A DNA stretch of 64,000 nucleotides, from NCBI RefSeq assembly GCF_001625445.1, contig NZ_LWHG01000011.1:1024769-1088768 (forward strand), written 5' to 3'. The position numbers and the translations under genes are program-made. Shown here piece by piece: positions 36,094-44,823 of the stretch; position 1 is the stretch's first letter; each line of letters opens with the position of its first letter. The notes beneath the pieces were generated by a model, which saw only the letters and a program-made list of their open reading frames with translations, had not been told where the DNA came from and made no database searches. This DNA comes from Haladaptatus sp. R4. GTDB lineage: Archaea > Halobacteriota > Halobacteria > Halobacteriales > Haladaptataceae.

Positions 36094-37863
36094 CTAGACT
36101 CCGGAATCGGAGGACAGGTCGGTGACGAGACGCTCTTGGAACGATTCCCGAATCCGATGGCTCGGTTCGGCGTCCGTGAGCACTTCGATGACCTGCGTCC
36201 CGGTGCTGCCGAGGGAATCCGAAAACGCGTCACGGAATTCGGAACGCGTCTCCACGCGCTGGAAATCGAGGTCGTAGAGGTCGCCAGTCGCGGCGTAATC
36301 GAGTCCGTGTGGCGTCCGGAACTGCCCGGAAAACGGCGGGTCGAACGATTCGATGGGAAGCATGTGGAAGATGCCACCGCCGTCGTTGTTGATTTCGACG
36401 ATGGTCGCGTCCACGCCACAGCGGTCGAGCGCGAGCAGTCCGTTCATGTCGTGGTAGTACGCGATGTCGCCGGTGACGAGGACGAGCGGGTCATCAGTCG
36501 CGCTCCCCGCGCCGAGTGCAGAGCTGATGATACCGTCGATACCGCTTGCGCCCCGATTTCCGAGGACGGTCACGTCGGCCGACCGCGGGCGGGCAAAGCG
36601 GTCCAAATCCCGGACCGGCATGCTGTTGGACACGAACAGCGTCGCCGGATCGGGAACGAGTCGCGAGACGTCGGCGAGCACCCCGCCCTCGAAATGCTCC
36701 TCCGTTTCGGCGAGCAGCGACCGATGGGCGGACTCGGCACGTTCGAACCGTGCCCTCCACTCGTCGCATCCTCCATTTTCTCCGTCTTCGAGTTCGTCGG
36801 AGAGTCGCCGGGCGAGGCGCGTCGGGTCGGTGGCGACGAGGTCCGTCGCGGTGAACGAGGCTTCTCGCCATCCGCCCGCGGAATCCACGACGAACTGCCG
36901 GGCGTCGACGCGTTCGAGGTACTGACGAAGGACCTTCGAGGTCGGGGACGCGCCGAACCGAAGAACCACGTCCGGGTCTGGCCAGTCGTCGGTCACGTCC
37001 GGCACGAGATACGAATCGTAGCCGCCGACGATGGGCCGGTCGTGGCCGAACCGGTGCCCCGACAGCGGGTCGGCGAGCACGGGAAACCCGGTCGCATCGG
37101 CCAGCGTTTCCAATTCGTCACGGTCCGGTGTCGGCGTGTCGGCAGGGCCGACGACGAGCAGGCCGCGTTCCGCGTTCGAGACCGACTCGGCGAGCCGGGA
37201 GAGCGCGGCGGAATCGAGTTCGGGAACGCCCTGCGAGAGGCGAACGAACGGCCCGTCACGCCCCTCGGCCGCGAGCGGTTCGTCGTCCGCGAACGAGTCG
37301 GGAACGTCCCCATCGACGTCGGTCGGTTCGAGGGGTTTTCGGAACGGGAAGTTGAGATGTACCGGTCCCGGCGGTGTTCCGGTCGTCGAACCGAGGGCGC
37401 GGGCGGCCGTCGTGCGAAGGTAGCGCAGTTTCCTCGGGGTGGCTTCCGGTTCGGCGACGTCGGCGTACCAACGGACGGCGTCGCCGTACAGTTTCTCCTG
37501 GTCTACGGTCTGGTTCGCGCCGCTATCGCGGAGTTCCGGCGGTCGGTCCGCCGTGCAGACGAGCAATGGGACCCGTGCACGGTCGGCCTCGATGACGGCC
37601 GGGTGGAAGTTCGCCGCCGCCGTTCCCGAGGTGCAGACGATGGGGGTCGGCTTGCCGGTGCGCTTCGCTCGCCCGAGCGCGAAGAAGGCCGCCGAGCGCT
37701 CGTCCAAATGGGAGAACACCTCGATATCGTCGTGCAGGGCGAACGCGACGGTCAACGGCGTCGACCGACTACCGGGAGAGAGACAGACGGCATCGACCCC
37801 ACCGGCGGCCAACTCGTCCACGAACGTTTCGGCCCACAGCGTGTTTCGGTTCGGATAGGTCAT
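36094..37863 (-). CDS. menD: 2-succinyl-5-enolpyruvyl-6-hydroxy-3-cyclohexene-1-carboxylate synthase
   Basis: The start at 37863 (MTYPNRNTLWAETF) gives 589 residues. MenD is a thiamine-diphosphate enzyme joining isochorismate and 2-oxoglutarate in menaquinone synthesis. Landmarks include CLSPGSRSTPLTVAF, the active Glu region HLDERSAAFFALG, VCTSGTAAANFHPAV, and in the cofactor domain VTGDIAYYHDMNG and INNDGGGIFHMLP. The ATG overlaps the stop of the isochorismate synthase gene. Menaquinone is the main haloarchaeal respiratory quinone. The remaining men genes are not in this window. Confidence 0.95.
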   Translation of the reverse strand: MTYPNRNTLWAETFVDELAAGGVDAVCLSPGSRSTPLTVAFALHDDIEVFSHLDERSAAFFALGRAKRTGKPTPIVCTSGTAAANFHPAVIEADRARVPLLVCTADRPPELRDSGANQTVDQEKLYGDAVRWYADVAEPEATPRKLRYLRTTAARALGSTTGTPPGPVHLNFPFRKPLEPTDVDGDVPDSFADDEPLAAEGRDGPFVRLSQGVPELDSAALSRLAESVSNAERGLLVVGPADTPTPDRDELETLADATGFPVLADPLSGHRFGHDRPIVGGYDSYLVPDVTDDWPDPDVVLRFGASPTSKVLRQYLERVDARQFVVDSAGGWREASFTATDLVATDPTRLARRLSDELEDGENGGCDEWRARFERAESAHRSLLAETEEHFEGGVLADVSRLVPDPATLFVSNSMPVRDLDRFARPRSADVTVLGNRGASGIDGIISSALGAGSATDDPLVLVTGDIAYYHDMNGLLALDRCGVDATIVEINNDGGGIFHMLPIESFDPPFSGQFRTPHGLDYAATGDLYDLDFQRVETRSEFRDAFSDSLGSTGTQVIEVLTDAEPSHRIRESFQERLVTDLSSDSGV

Positions 37864-39182
37864 TCGAGTTCGTTCAAAATCGGCAAGAATTTCAACTGCA
37901 CTTCGTCCCATTCCGCTTCGGGTTCGCTATCGGCGACGATGCCGTTTCCGGCGAACAGGGTGACACGGTCGTTGGCTGCGACACCGGAACGCAGACCGAC
38001 GGCGAATTCGCCGTCTCCGTCGGCGTCGAACCAGCCGACCGGCGAGGCGTACCAGCCACGGTCGAACCCTTCCGTCTCACGAATCGTTCGCATGGCGTCT
38101 TCCAGCGGAAGCCCGCCGACCGCGGGAGTCGGATGGAGGGCTTCGACGACCGAGAGAACGTGCTCTCTGTCGCCGATCTCCGCCGAAATCGGCGTCTGTA
38201 GATGTTGAATGGTCGAAAGTCGCTTGAGTCGTCGCTCGCCGACCGAAACGGACGACGCGAGGGGTTCGAGTCGCTCACGGATGGTCTCGGCGACGAGTTC
38301 GTGTTCCTCCCGAACCTTCTCGCTGTCCGCGAGCGAGGTCGCGAGTTCGTCGTCCTCTTCGGGCGTCTCGCCGCGGCCGATGGATCCGGCGAGCGCTTCC
38401 GTCTCGACCGTTCCACCGCGAAGGGAGACGAGGCGTTCAGGCGGCGCGCCGAAAAACCCGCCCGACGACGTGGGTTGCACGAGGAATCGATAACACTCCG
38501 GATAGGACGTTCGAAGTCGTTCGAGGATGTCCGGAACGACGACCGATTCGCCGAGTTCGACCTCCAACGCGGTCGCGATGACTACCTTTTTTAGCTGTCC
38601 GTCGCGGATTCGATCCGTCGCGTGGCGTATCTGTGAACACCATTCCTCCCGCGAGGTGATGGGTGTCGTGGACTCGATTCCTGGCGATTCACCGCGGGGG
38701 CGCATCGTCGGTAGCGTCTCGATTTCCGCCTGCATCTCGGTGAGTGTTTCCTCGGCAGTCGCCGTTTCGGAGGCGGAAACCGTGAGCCACGTCTCGGTTT
38801 CCGTACGCGTCAGTTGGACGTGTGGCAGGACGAACTCCGCACTCGGAAAGCCGTCCCACGGCGGTTCCGGTTGGTGTTCGGTATCGAACGAAAACCCGCC
38901 GAACAGGCGCGGACGCGTCGCGTCCGGCCCGTCGTCGGTATCGACGGAATCGAAGAGATCGGTCGCTTGGTTGCGAACCGCGTCGAACCGCCCCCCACCA
39001 GTGGCAGTGATGCGCGTAACTGCGCCAGTCGCGGCGATTTCGAGACCGTCCGGAGAAGTCCAGTAGAGGCGTGGAGCCGCCTGTCCCGCGAGAAAGGAGC
39101 GGAACGAAACGTCGGGTACTCTGCACGTTCGGGTTACGAGCGGCGAACCCGCCGACAGTTGACCGTCACGGTGCGGTGGCAT
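37860..39182 (-). CDS. menF: Isochorismate synthase
   Basis: This 440-residue chorismate-binding enzyme converts chorismate to isochorismate, the first committed step toward menaquinone. It shows the C-terminal family sequences KKVVIATALEVEL, GGFFGAPPERLVSL, TEALAGSIGRG, HLQTPISAEI and LHPTPAVGGLP, with the Lys and Glu used in catalysis and magnesium binding. Its TGA overlaps the menD ATG, so the two form a coupled operon. The N-terminal 130 residues are more variable, as usual. Confidence 0.94.
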   Translation of the reverse strand: MPPHRDGQLSAGSPLVTRTCRVPDVSFRSFLAGQAAPRLYWTSPDGLEIAATGAVTRITATGGGRFDAVRNQATDLFDSVDTDDGPDATRPRLFGGFSFDTEHQPEPPWDGFPSAEFVLPHVQLTRTETETWLTVSASETATAEETLTEMQAEIETLPTMRPRGESPGIESTTPITSREEWCSQIRHATDRIRDGQLKKVVIATALEVELGESVVVPDILERLRTSYPECYRFLVQPTSSGGFFGAPPERLVSLRGGTVETEALAGSIGRGETPEEDDELATSLADSEKVREEHELVAETIRERLEPLASSVSVGERRLKRLSTIQHLQTPISAEIGDREHVLSVVEALHPTPAVGGLPLEDAMRTIRETEGFDRGWYASPVGWFDADGDGEFAVGLRSGVAANDRVTLFAGNGIVADSEPEAEWDEVQLKFLPILNELE

Positions 39183-39215
39183 TTAGTGATAACTCGGGAG
39201 CGGTGACCCTTCAGC

Positions 39216-39812
39216 CTAACTATATCGCTCCTCGTTCCACGGATTTGCGGTGTTGGAGTAACCGCGTTTCTCCCAGTATCCTCGTTCGGGTTCGGTGAGG
39301 AACTCGATTCCATCGACCCACTTGGCCCCTTTGTACGCGTACTTGTGTGGCGTGACGACGCGAAGCGGTCCGCCGTGTTCGCGGGGGAGCGGCGCGCCGT
39401 CGTACTCCCAGACGAACAGTACCTCGTCGCGCATGCAGTCCTCGAACGGGAGGTTCGTGGTGTAGCCGTCGAGTGCGGAAAACATCACGTGAACGACGTC
39501 ATCGTCCACACCGGCCAGTTCCGCGAGCGTCGGGAACGTGACGCCGGTGAACTCACAATCGAACTTGCTCCAGCCGGTGACACAGTGGAAGTCTTGCGTT
39601 TGTGTCTCGTTCGATAGGTCACGGAACTCCTCCCACGAGAACGCCAGTTCGGTTTCGACCGCCCCCGTCACCGAAAACTCCCACGTCTCCGGGTCCCAGT
39701 CCGGCGTTGACCCCTTCGAGAGGACCGGAAACTTGCTCGTCTTCCGTTGCCCCGGCGGCAATCGCTTCCCGTCGAACTCCCGGTGGAGCTCCGTCTTGTC
39801 CGTCGTACTCAT
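39216..39812 (-). CDS. Soluble sulfite-oxidase-fold molybdopterin oxidoreductase
   Basis: The start at 39812 (MSTTDKTELHREF) gives 198 residues, only the molybdopterin domain. The molybdenum-binding Cys lies in DFHCVTGWSKFDCEF, and the conserved LPREHGGPLRVVTPHKYAYKG and KWVDGIEFL follow. There is no Tat signal, unlike the periplasmic MsrP/YedY enzymes, so it should act in the cytoplasm or be carried by a partner. The substrate is unknown. A second, larger member of the fold is at 44824-46368. Confidence 0.88.
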   Translation of the reverse strand: MSTTDKTELHREFDGKRLPPGQRKTSKFPVLSKGSTPDWDPETWEFSVTGAVETELAFSWEEFRDLSNETQTQDFHCVTGWSKFDCEFTGVTFPTLAELAGVDDDVVHVMFSALDGYTTNLPFEDCMRDEVLFVWEYDGAPLPREHGGPLRVVTPHKYAYKGAKWVDGIEFLTEPERGYWEKRGYSNTANPWNEERYS

Positions 39813-40289
39813 GGAACGGACTCGGGTCGCTGGAAACGTAGATGTACCGACTGCGGTCAACGTCGGATGTACCGACTGCGGTCAGCGTCGAGTGTACGCG
39901 TGGGTTGGCGGAGGGTAATCCAGATATCTTCGTCCAACGTGACCCTGTGGCTCGGTACGGACCGAGTAACAAAAGCCGTCTACCGCAAACGATAGCCTCG
40001 TAACCGACCGCGGACGGCCGTCGCGTCGTCACTGACCGTCGCACGCGAGACGGCCACGTACGAAATCGGTTCGACCTCTTCCCGAACGGCCTCCGATTCG
40101 GCAGCGGCGAACCGCGACGAACAAGTTTTCGTTTCTTCGGTCCCGTCCCGACCGATTTTCGGAGATACTGAAATATATAACCAAATATCGAAAAGTATAA
40201 TTTGATGATGAAAACTATAGTTTTCAATACCTGTACTATCTGCCCCGTCAGACTTAAGAACACCCCTCCCGAAGCCCACAATTGTTCCA
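39813..40289. other. Intergenic region with tandem repeat and a possible short frame
   Basis: The region holds a 25-bp tandem duplication at 39841-39890 and a very AT-rich stretch (about 40165-40230) that includes promoter-like sequence for both directions. A minus-strand frame 39980 to about 40170, ending VRGRLRGYRLR, has coding-like third positions but no good start codon. I do not accept it as a firm gene. Confidence 0.5.
39841..39890. repeat. 25-bp tandem duplication
   Basis: Two adjacent 25-base units (39841-39865, 39866-39890) differ at a single base. They lie 29 bases upstream of the molybdoenzyme start and could influence its promoter. Confidence 0.7.
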
Positions 40290-40505
40290 ATGCCAAAGGT
40301 AGAGATTACCGTCCCAGAGCACCTCGAAATGCAAATTGCCCAAATGGTCGAACAAGGTGAGTTCGTCAACCGGGAGGAAGCTATCGAGGACTTGCTCGCA
40401 ACTGGTCTCAAGGCATACAAGACCAGCGGACCGATGGACAACGATAGAGAACCGGGACTCGAAGACGAGGGGATGATGGGTCACGAGGACGAGTACGTCT
40501 TCTAG
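40290..40505 (+). CDS. Ribbon-helix-helix (CopG-like) DNA-binding protein
   Basis: The 71 residues begin MPKVEITVPEHLEMQIAQMV and continue GEFVNREEAIEDLLATGL, the beta strand plus two helices of a ribbon-helix-helix dimer. The tail is acidic. A CTTAAG box about 30 bases upstream suggests a leaderless mRNA. It may autoregulate. No toxin-like partner is adjacent, so an antitoxin role is not supported. Confidence 0.87.
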   Translation: MPKVEITVPEHLEMQIAQMVEQGEFVNREEAIEDLLATGLKAYKTSGPMDNDREPGLEDEGMMGHEDEYVF

Positions 40506-40575
40506 CGGGCGTTTCACCCCGATGTGTGAATAGTTCTCAGAAACTCTTAAACCGGCTAACTTCTAATGGCCCTGC

Positions 40576-40854
40576 ATGCATAAGGATGAGCTTCTCGAGC
40601 TACACGAGCAGATGGTGACCATCATGGAGTATTTCCGTGAACAGGACGACGTCCCCGACGGCGCGTTCGACGCATACGACCAGCTCGATGTCGATCCCTC
40701 GCACGTTCACAAATCGAAGAGCGAGCACAAACACGCCGTCTTCGTTCTCGGCAACTCGCTCGCGGACGTGATGAGCGAAGACGAGTTCAGCGAAGCGGGC
40801 CGGATCGGCAAGCGCATGGAGGAGTTGGCCGACGACGCCGAGCAGAAGATCTGA
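40576..40854 (+). CDS. UPF0058 family protein
   Basis: This 92-residue helical protein starts MHKDELLELHEQMVTIMEYF and has the UPF0058 features: a His-containing middle (HVHKSKSEHKHAVFVLGN) and a charged C-terminal helix. The family is archaeal and of unknown function. A CTTAAAC box about 28 bases upstream gives a leaderless or near-leaderless start. It follows the ribbon-helix-helix gene by 70 bases with its own promoter. Confidence 0.88.
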   Translation: MHKDELLELHEQMVTIMEYFREQDDVPDGAFDAYDQLDVDPSHVHKSKSEHKHAVFVLGNSLADVMSEDEFSEAGRIGKRMEELADDAEQKI

Positions 40855-40961
40855 TTTTCGGCGTTATCGCGCGATTTTGCCCCCCCGACGAGGGTCCCCC
40901 ACTTGATGCGTGTATCCGACTAACCCGAAACTATTTGAGGAGGATTCCGTTTTGACGTATT

Positions 40962-42899
40962 ATGGACGCGCGCACAGTCGAGCAGATATCCGAGTGGAAA
41001 ACTCGGCCCTTTTCCGGTGGGTTCGAGACGCTCCACACGCTTGCCGACGAGGAATTTTCCGGTGCGGTCGATGCGGGCGGCGCGTGGCTGTTCATGTTGA
41101 ACGGCCGCGTCATTGGCCTATTTGACGGCACTATCGATTCGTTCGAAGATGCAGACGGGACGCTGTTCGACGCTCCTCATCCTTCGCTTCCGCTGTTGTT
41201 CAGCATGAAGGAGCGAGGCGGAAAGACACAGGCGAAATACTACACGAACGACACACCGCTGAAGGAGGCGAGCGAAACGCTCGCATCGAACAAGTTCACC
41301 GGGTACATAGAACTCAGTGAAAACGTTCTCAGCGGCGATTACTACGTGGTGTACCACGGTGGACGGTCGATGAGCGCGGCGTACGTCGGTCAGAGCGAGC
41401 AACTGTACACCGGCGACGAGGCGCTGTCCCGCGCCAACGACGAGGTCGGAATCTACGAAGTCGTCGCGGCCGACGTGAACGTCATCGACCTGCCGGAGGT
41501 AGAGGAACCGGAATCGGAACCCGAGCCAGCCTCGACGCCGACGCCAGAATCCCCATCGACCCCGGAACCGGCGGAAACGAACGAACCGGAGACGCCACCG
41601 GAAGAGTCCGCACAGACTTCCCCCGACACGCCGGAACGTGCTGAAGAAACGGGGTCGTCAGCGGAGGCGGAGGCCGTTCGACCCTCTTCGCTGGAGTCGG
41701 AGCAGTCGCCGACCGAGGCGGACGCACGACCGGCCCAATCCACGCACTCGACGCCGAACGCGTCGAGTTCCGGGGGCGCTGGAAACGACGGCGGCGCGGA
41801 AAGCGCCGCAGGAACGGGTGCATCCGATCCGCTCTCGGACGAACAGCAGTGGCGAGAGACCACGACCATTCCGTCGCTCGACCCCGACAAGAGCAGCTCC
41901 GCGAAGTCACACGACGTGGGTGTCAAACAGCGTCGTCCGACGCGAAAACCTCCGCAACAACGGTCACAGAGTCGTTCGACATCCGGCAGGGCGAAGGAGA
42001 TCGAAGCCGAACTGACCGCGCGCGCCGAAAAGATCGAAGCGTTGCAGTCGAAACTCGCCCGAGCCGAATCGGAGCGTGACGAACTGAAGGCGGAACGCGA
42101 CCGGCTGAAAGAACGGGTCGAGGAACTGCAAGACGAACTCGAAACGCTCCGTGAGAAGGGTCCGGGTATCACTGCCGAACGACAGCTGACGCCGGAACAA
42201 GCGCTGACGCAGACGAACCTCTTCGTTCGCTACGGGTCGAAAGCGAAAGGGACGCTGGCCGACGCGGCGGCGGGCGATGCCAGCCGCGAGACCATCGAGT
42301 CGAACCTGCAACTCGAACACCACACGCAGTTCGACGCGGAGGGCATCGCGGTCGATGGGCGGGAGTTCGATGCGTTCCTCCACGATTCGATGGAGTATAC
42401 GTTCGTCTCGTGGCTCGTCGTCGACCTCCTGTACGAAATCATCGAGACGGGTCATCAGCGCGGACTCGGTGACCTGTTCGAATCGATTCAGGAGATCGAT
42501 CGGGTCGAACTCCACGGCAGTCTGGTGACGGAAGACGAGGAGGGCGAGGAGACCGAACTGGCGTTCGACGTCATCCTCCGCGACCGGATGGGCAACCCGC
42601 TCGTCGTGGCGAACATCAACGACTCGCGCGACCCCGCGACGGGCGAGATGATGGGATCGCTCGTCGATGCCGCGACGAGCGTCGCCAGCGTGAACGACGA
42701 ACTCAGCGCGGCGTTCCAGGTGACAAAGAGCTTCTTCGAACCGGCCGCACTGGAGACGACGGAGGACGCAACCAGTGGCGGGCTGCTAACGCGAGAAAAA
42801 AGGGAGAGTTTCGTCAAGCTATCCCGAAAGCGGGGATATCATCTGTGTCTGGTCGAATCACGTAACGGTGAATTCCACTTGACGGTTCCAGAACTCTAG
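40962..42899 (+). CDS. Large haloarchaeal protein: PATAN-like repeats, coiled coil, nuclease-like end
   Basis: The 645 residues fall into four parts. Residues 1-180 contain two similar modules (FSGAVDAGGAWLFMLNGRVIG and FTGYIELSENVLSGDYYVVYHGG), resembling PATAN/DUF4388 signalling domains. Residues 180-345 are a disordered Pro/Glu/Ser/Thr linker. Residues 350-410 form a long coiled coil (ERDELKAERDRLKERVEEL). Residues 430-645 form an alpha/beta domain with FDVILRDRMGNPLVVANIND that looks like a restriction-endonuclease fold lacking the ExK residues. No signal or membrane helix is present. I read it as a scaffold or signalling protein; the domain matches are by eye. Confidence 0.75.
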   Translation: MDARTVEQISEWKTRPFSGGFETLHTLADEEFSGAVDAGGAWLFMLNGRVIGLFDGTIDSFEDADGTLFDAPHPSLPLLFSMKERGGKTQAKYYTNDTPLKEASETLASNKFTGYIELSENVLSGDYYVVYHGGRSMSAAYVGQSEQLYTGDEALSRANDEVGIYEVVAADVNVIDLPEVEEPESEPEPASTPTPESPSTPEPAETNEPETPPEESAQTSPDTPERAEETGSSAEAEAVRPSSLESEQSPTEADARPAQSTHSTPNASSSGGAGNDGGAESAAGTGASDPLSDEQQWRETTTIPSLDPDKSSSAKSHDVGVKQRRPTRKPPQQRSQSRSTSGRAKEIEAELTARAEKIEALQSKLARAESERDELKAERDRLKERVEELQDELETLREKGPGITAERQLTPEQALTQTNLFVRYGSKAKGTLADAAAGDASRETIESNLQLEHHTQFDAEGIAVDGREFDAFLHDSMEYTFVSWLVVDLLYEIIETGHQRGLGDLFESIQEIDRVELHGSLVTEDEEGEETELAFDVILRDRMGNPLVVANINDSRDPATGEMMGSLVDAATSVASVNDELSAAFQVTKSFFEPAALETTEDATSGGLLTREKRESFVKLSRKRGYHLCLVESRNGEFHLTVPEL

Positions 42900-43201
42900 T
42901 TTTCGGCTTCCGCCTTCTCGCCGATCTTCATCGAGTCGAGCTTGGTCGTGATTTCGGAGAGTTTTTCGTCGAGTTCGGAGACGAACTCCTCCGTTCGGTC
43001 AGTCGTTATCGCGCCCTGGTTGGAGGGCGAGATGAGGTTTTCTTCTTCGAGAACTCGCAGCGAGTAGCGAACCTTGTGATGGGGGTATCCCGTCTCGTTC
43101 GACATCTTCACGATGCCGATCGGTTCACTCTCAATGACCATTTTCAGGACCTGCAAGTGGCGTTCCAGCATATCGACTTCCTTCTCCAGTCGATCTATCA
43201 T
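42896..43201 (-). CDS. Winged-helix transcriptional regulator
   Basis: The 101 residues start with a coiled-coil segment (RLEKEVDMLERHLQVLKMV), then a winged helix with GIVKMSNETGYPHHKVRYSLRVLEEENLI, and end with a second helical region. This is a common archaeal predicted regulator. Its stop overlaps the convergent large gene by four bases. The start is close to a T-rich TATA-like element at about 43229. Confidence 0.85.
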   Translation of the reverse strand: MIDRLEKEVDMLERHLQVLKMVIESEPIGIVKMSNETGYPHHKVRYSLRVLEEENLISPSNQGAITTDRTEEFVSELDEKLSEITTKLDSMKIGEKAEAEN

Positions 43202-43434
43202 GGCATGTGTTAACTTGTCTTAGAAGCTTTTAAAGGTTATTGTCCGCATCGCATGACGAAGAGTAGAACGAAACTTTCTCTTGGGGAGAGTTAACACTTC
43301 CGAATTCGGCGCGTGAATATCCCCGTCGCTGCTAGAATTGACGCGATTCGGACACCGAAATGATCACGTTCGTGTATCCTTTTGCTTCGAAGACCGTAAT
43401 CGGTTTAGGAGGTGCGGGAGAAACCATCTTCGGT

Positions 43435-44800
43435 ATGACCGTAACCATCGTGGGTTCGCAACTCGGCGACGAAGGCAAAGGTCGCGTCGTAGATCTCTAC
43501 GGCGCGGCCGCTGACGTGGTCGCTCGCTATCAAGGCGGCGACAACGCAGGCCACACCGTCGTCGAGGGCGGCAACGAATACAAACTCTCCCTCGTTCCGA
43601 GCGGCGTCGTCCGCGGCAAGACCGGCGTTCTCGGCAACGGCTGTGTCGTCAACCCCGAGACGCTTTTCGACGAGATCGACACCCTCCGCGAACGTGGCCT
43701 CGAACCCGACGTTCGACTCGCCCGCAGAGCACACGTCATTCTCCCGTATCACCGCGTGCTCGACGGCATCGAGGAGGACGTGAAGAGCGATTCGGACCGC
43801 AAAGTGGGAACCACGGGACGGGGTATCGGCCCGACCTACGAGGACAAAGCCGGACGACGCGGCATCCGCGTCGGCGACCTCCTCGACGCCGAACTCCTCC
43901 GCGAGAAACTCGAATACGTCGTCCCCCAAAAGCGAGCACTCGCCGAGAAAGTGTTCGGCGTCGAGACCGGTGAGGCGTTCGACGTCGATGCGGTCCACGA
44001 GCAGTACCAGCGCTACGGCGAGCGCATGAAGGAAGAGAACATGACCGTCGAAGCTGGTGATTTCCTCGCCTCGCGTCTCGATGACGGCGACGAAATCATC
44101 TTCGAGGGCGCACAGGGTACCCTCATCGACATCGACCACGGTAACTATCCGTACGTCACCTCCTCGAATCCGACCGCGGGCGTGCCGCGACGGGGACGGG
44201 CCTCAGCCCCGGTATCGTCGGGGACGGCGATGTCATCGGCATCGTGAAAGCGTACCTCACGCGCGTCGGAAGCGGCCCGCTTCGACCGAACTCGGAGGCG
44301 TCGTCGGTGACACCCCCGACTACGACGAACAGGGTGCGGGCGAAAACGAGGACCTCGCCGAGTACATCCGCGAGGAGGGTGGCGAGTACGGTACCGTCAC
44401 CGGCCGCCCGCGCCGGGTCGCGTGGCTCGACATGCCCATGCTCCGCCACGCCGCCCGCGTCAGCGGGTTCACCGGTCTCGCAGTCAACCACATCGACGTG
44501 TTGGCGGGTCTCGACGAGGTAAAAGTCGGATACAGCTACGATGTCGACGGCGAGGAGATATTCACGGTTCCCGCCACGACCGAACGCTGGGGTCGCTGTG
44601 AGCCGAACTTCCGTTCCTTCGACGGGTGGCCGGAAGTGGACTGGAGCGAGGTCGCCGACGAGGGCTACGACGCGATTCCGGAGAACGCGCGAACCTACCT
44701 CGAATACATCAGCGACGAACTCGACGCCCCCGTCTACGCCGTCGGTGTCGGCCCGAGCAGGGAGGACACCGTCATCCTGAACCGCCCGTTCGAAGAATAA
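43435..44800 (+). CDS. purA: Adenylosuccinate synthetase, two frameshifts as sequenced
   Basis: PurA joins IMP and aspartate with GTP to make adenylosuccinate for AMP. The start reads MTVTIVGSQLGDEGKG, with the P-loop and IMP-binding QGGDNAGHTV; later parts are TTGRGIGPTYEDKAGRRG, FEGAQGTLIDIDHGNYPYVTSSNPT and TGRPRRVAWLDMPMLRHAAR. The reading frame breaks near 44182 and again near 44283. Adding one G at the first and one C at the second restores GGAATGTGLSPG and GPLPTELGGV and a 455-residue enzyme. Both losses are single bases in short runs. The enzyme is normally essential in prototrophs, so these are probably sequence errors. Confidence 0.9.
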
Positions 44801-44823
44801 CGATATCGTCCGTCGGATACCAA

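Noticed and set aside
36136..38208. 690-codon plus-strand frame
   Set aside because: Longest antisense frame here, lying over menD and menF; its Arg/Gly-rich product has no domain.
40290..40854. Toxin-antitoxin pair (ribbon-helix-helix plus next gene)
   Set aside because: The next gene is a UPF0058 protein with its own promoter and no toxin-like motif.
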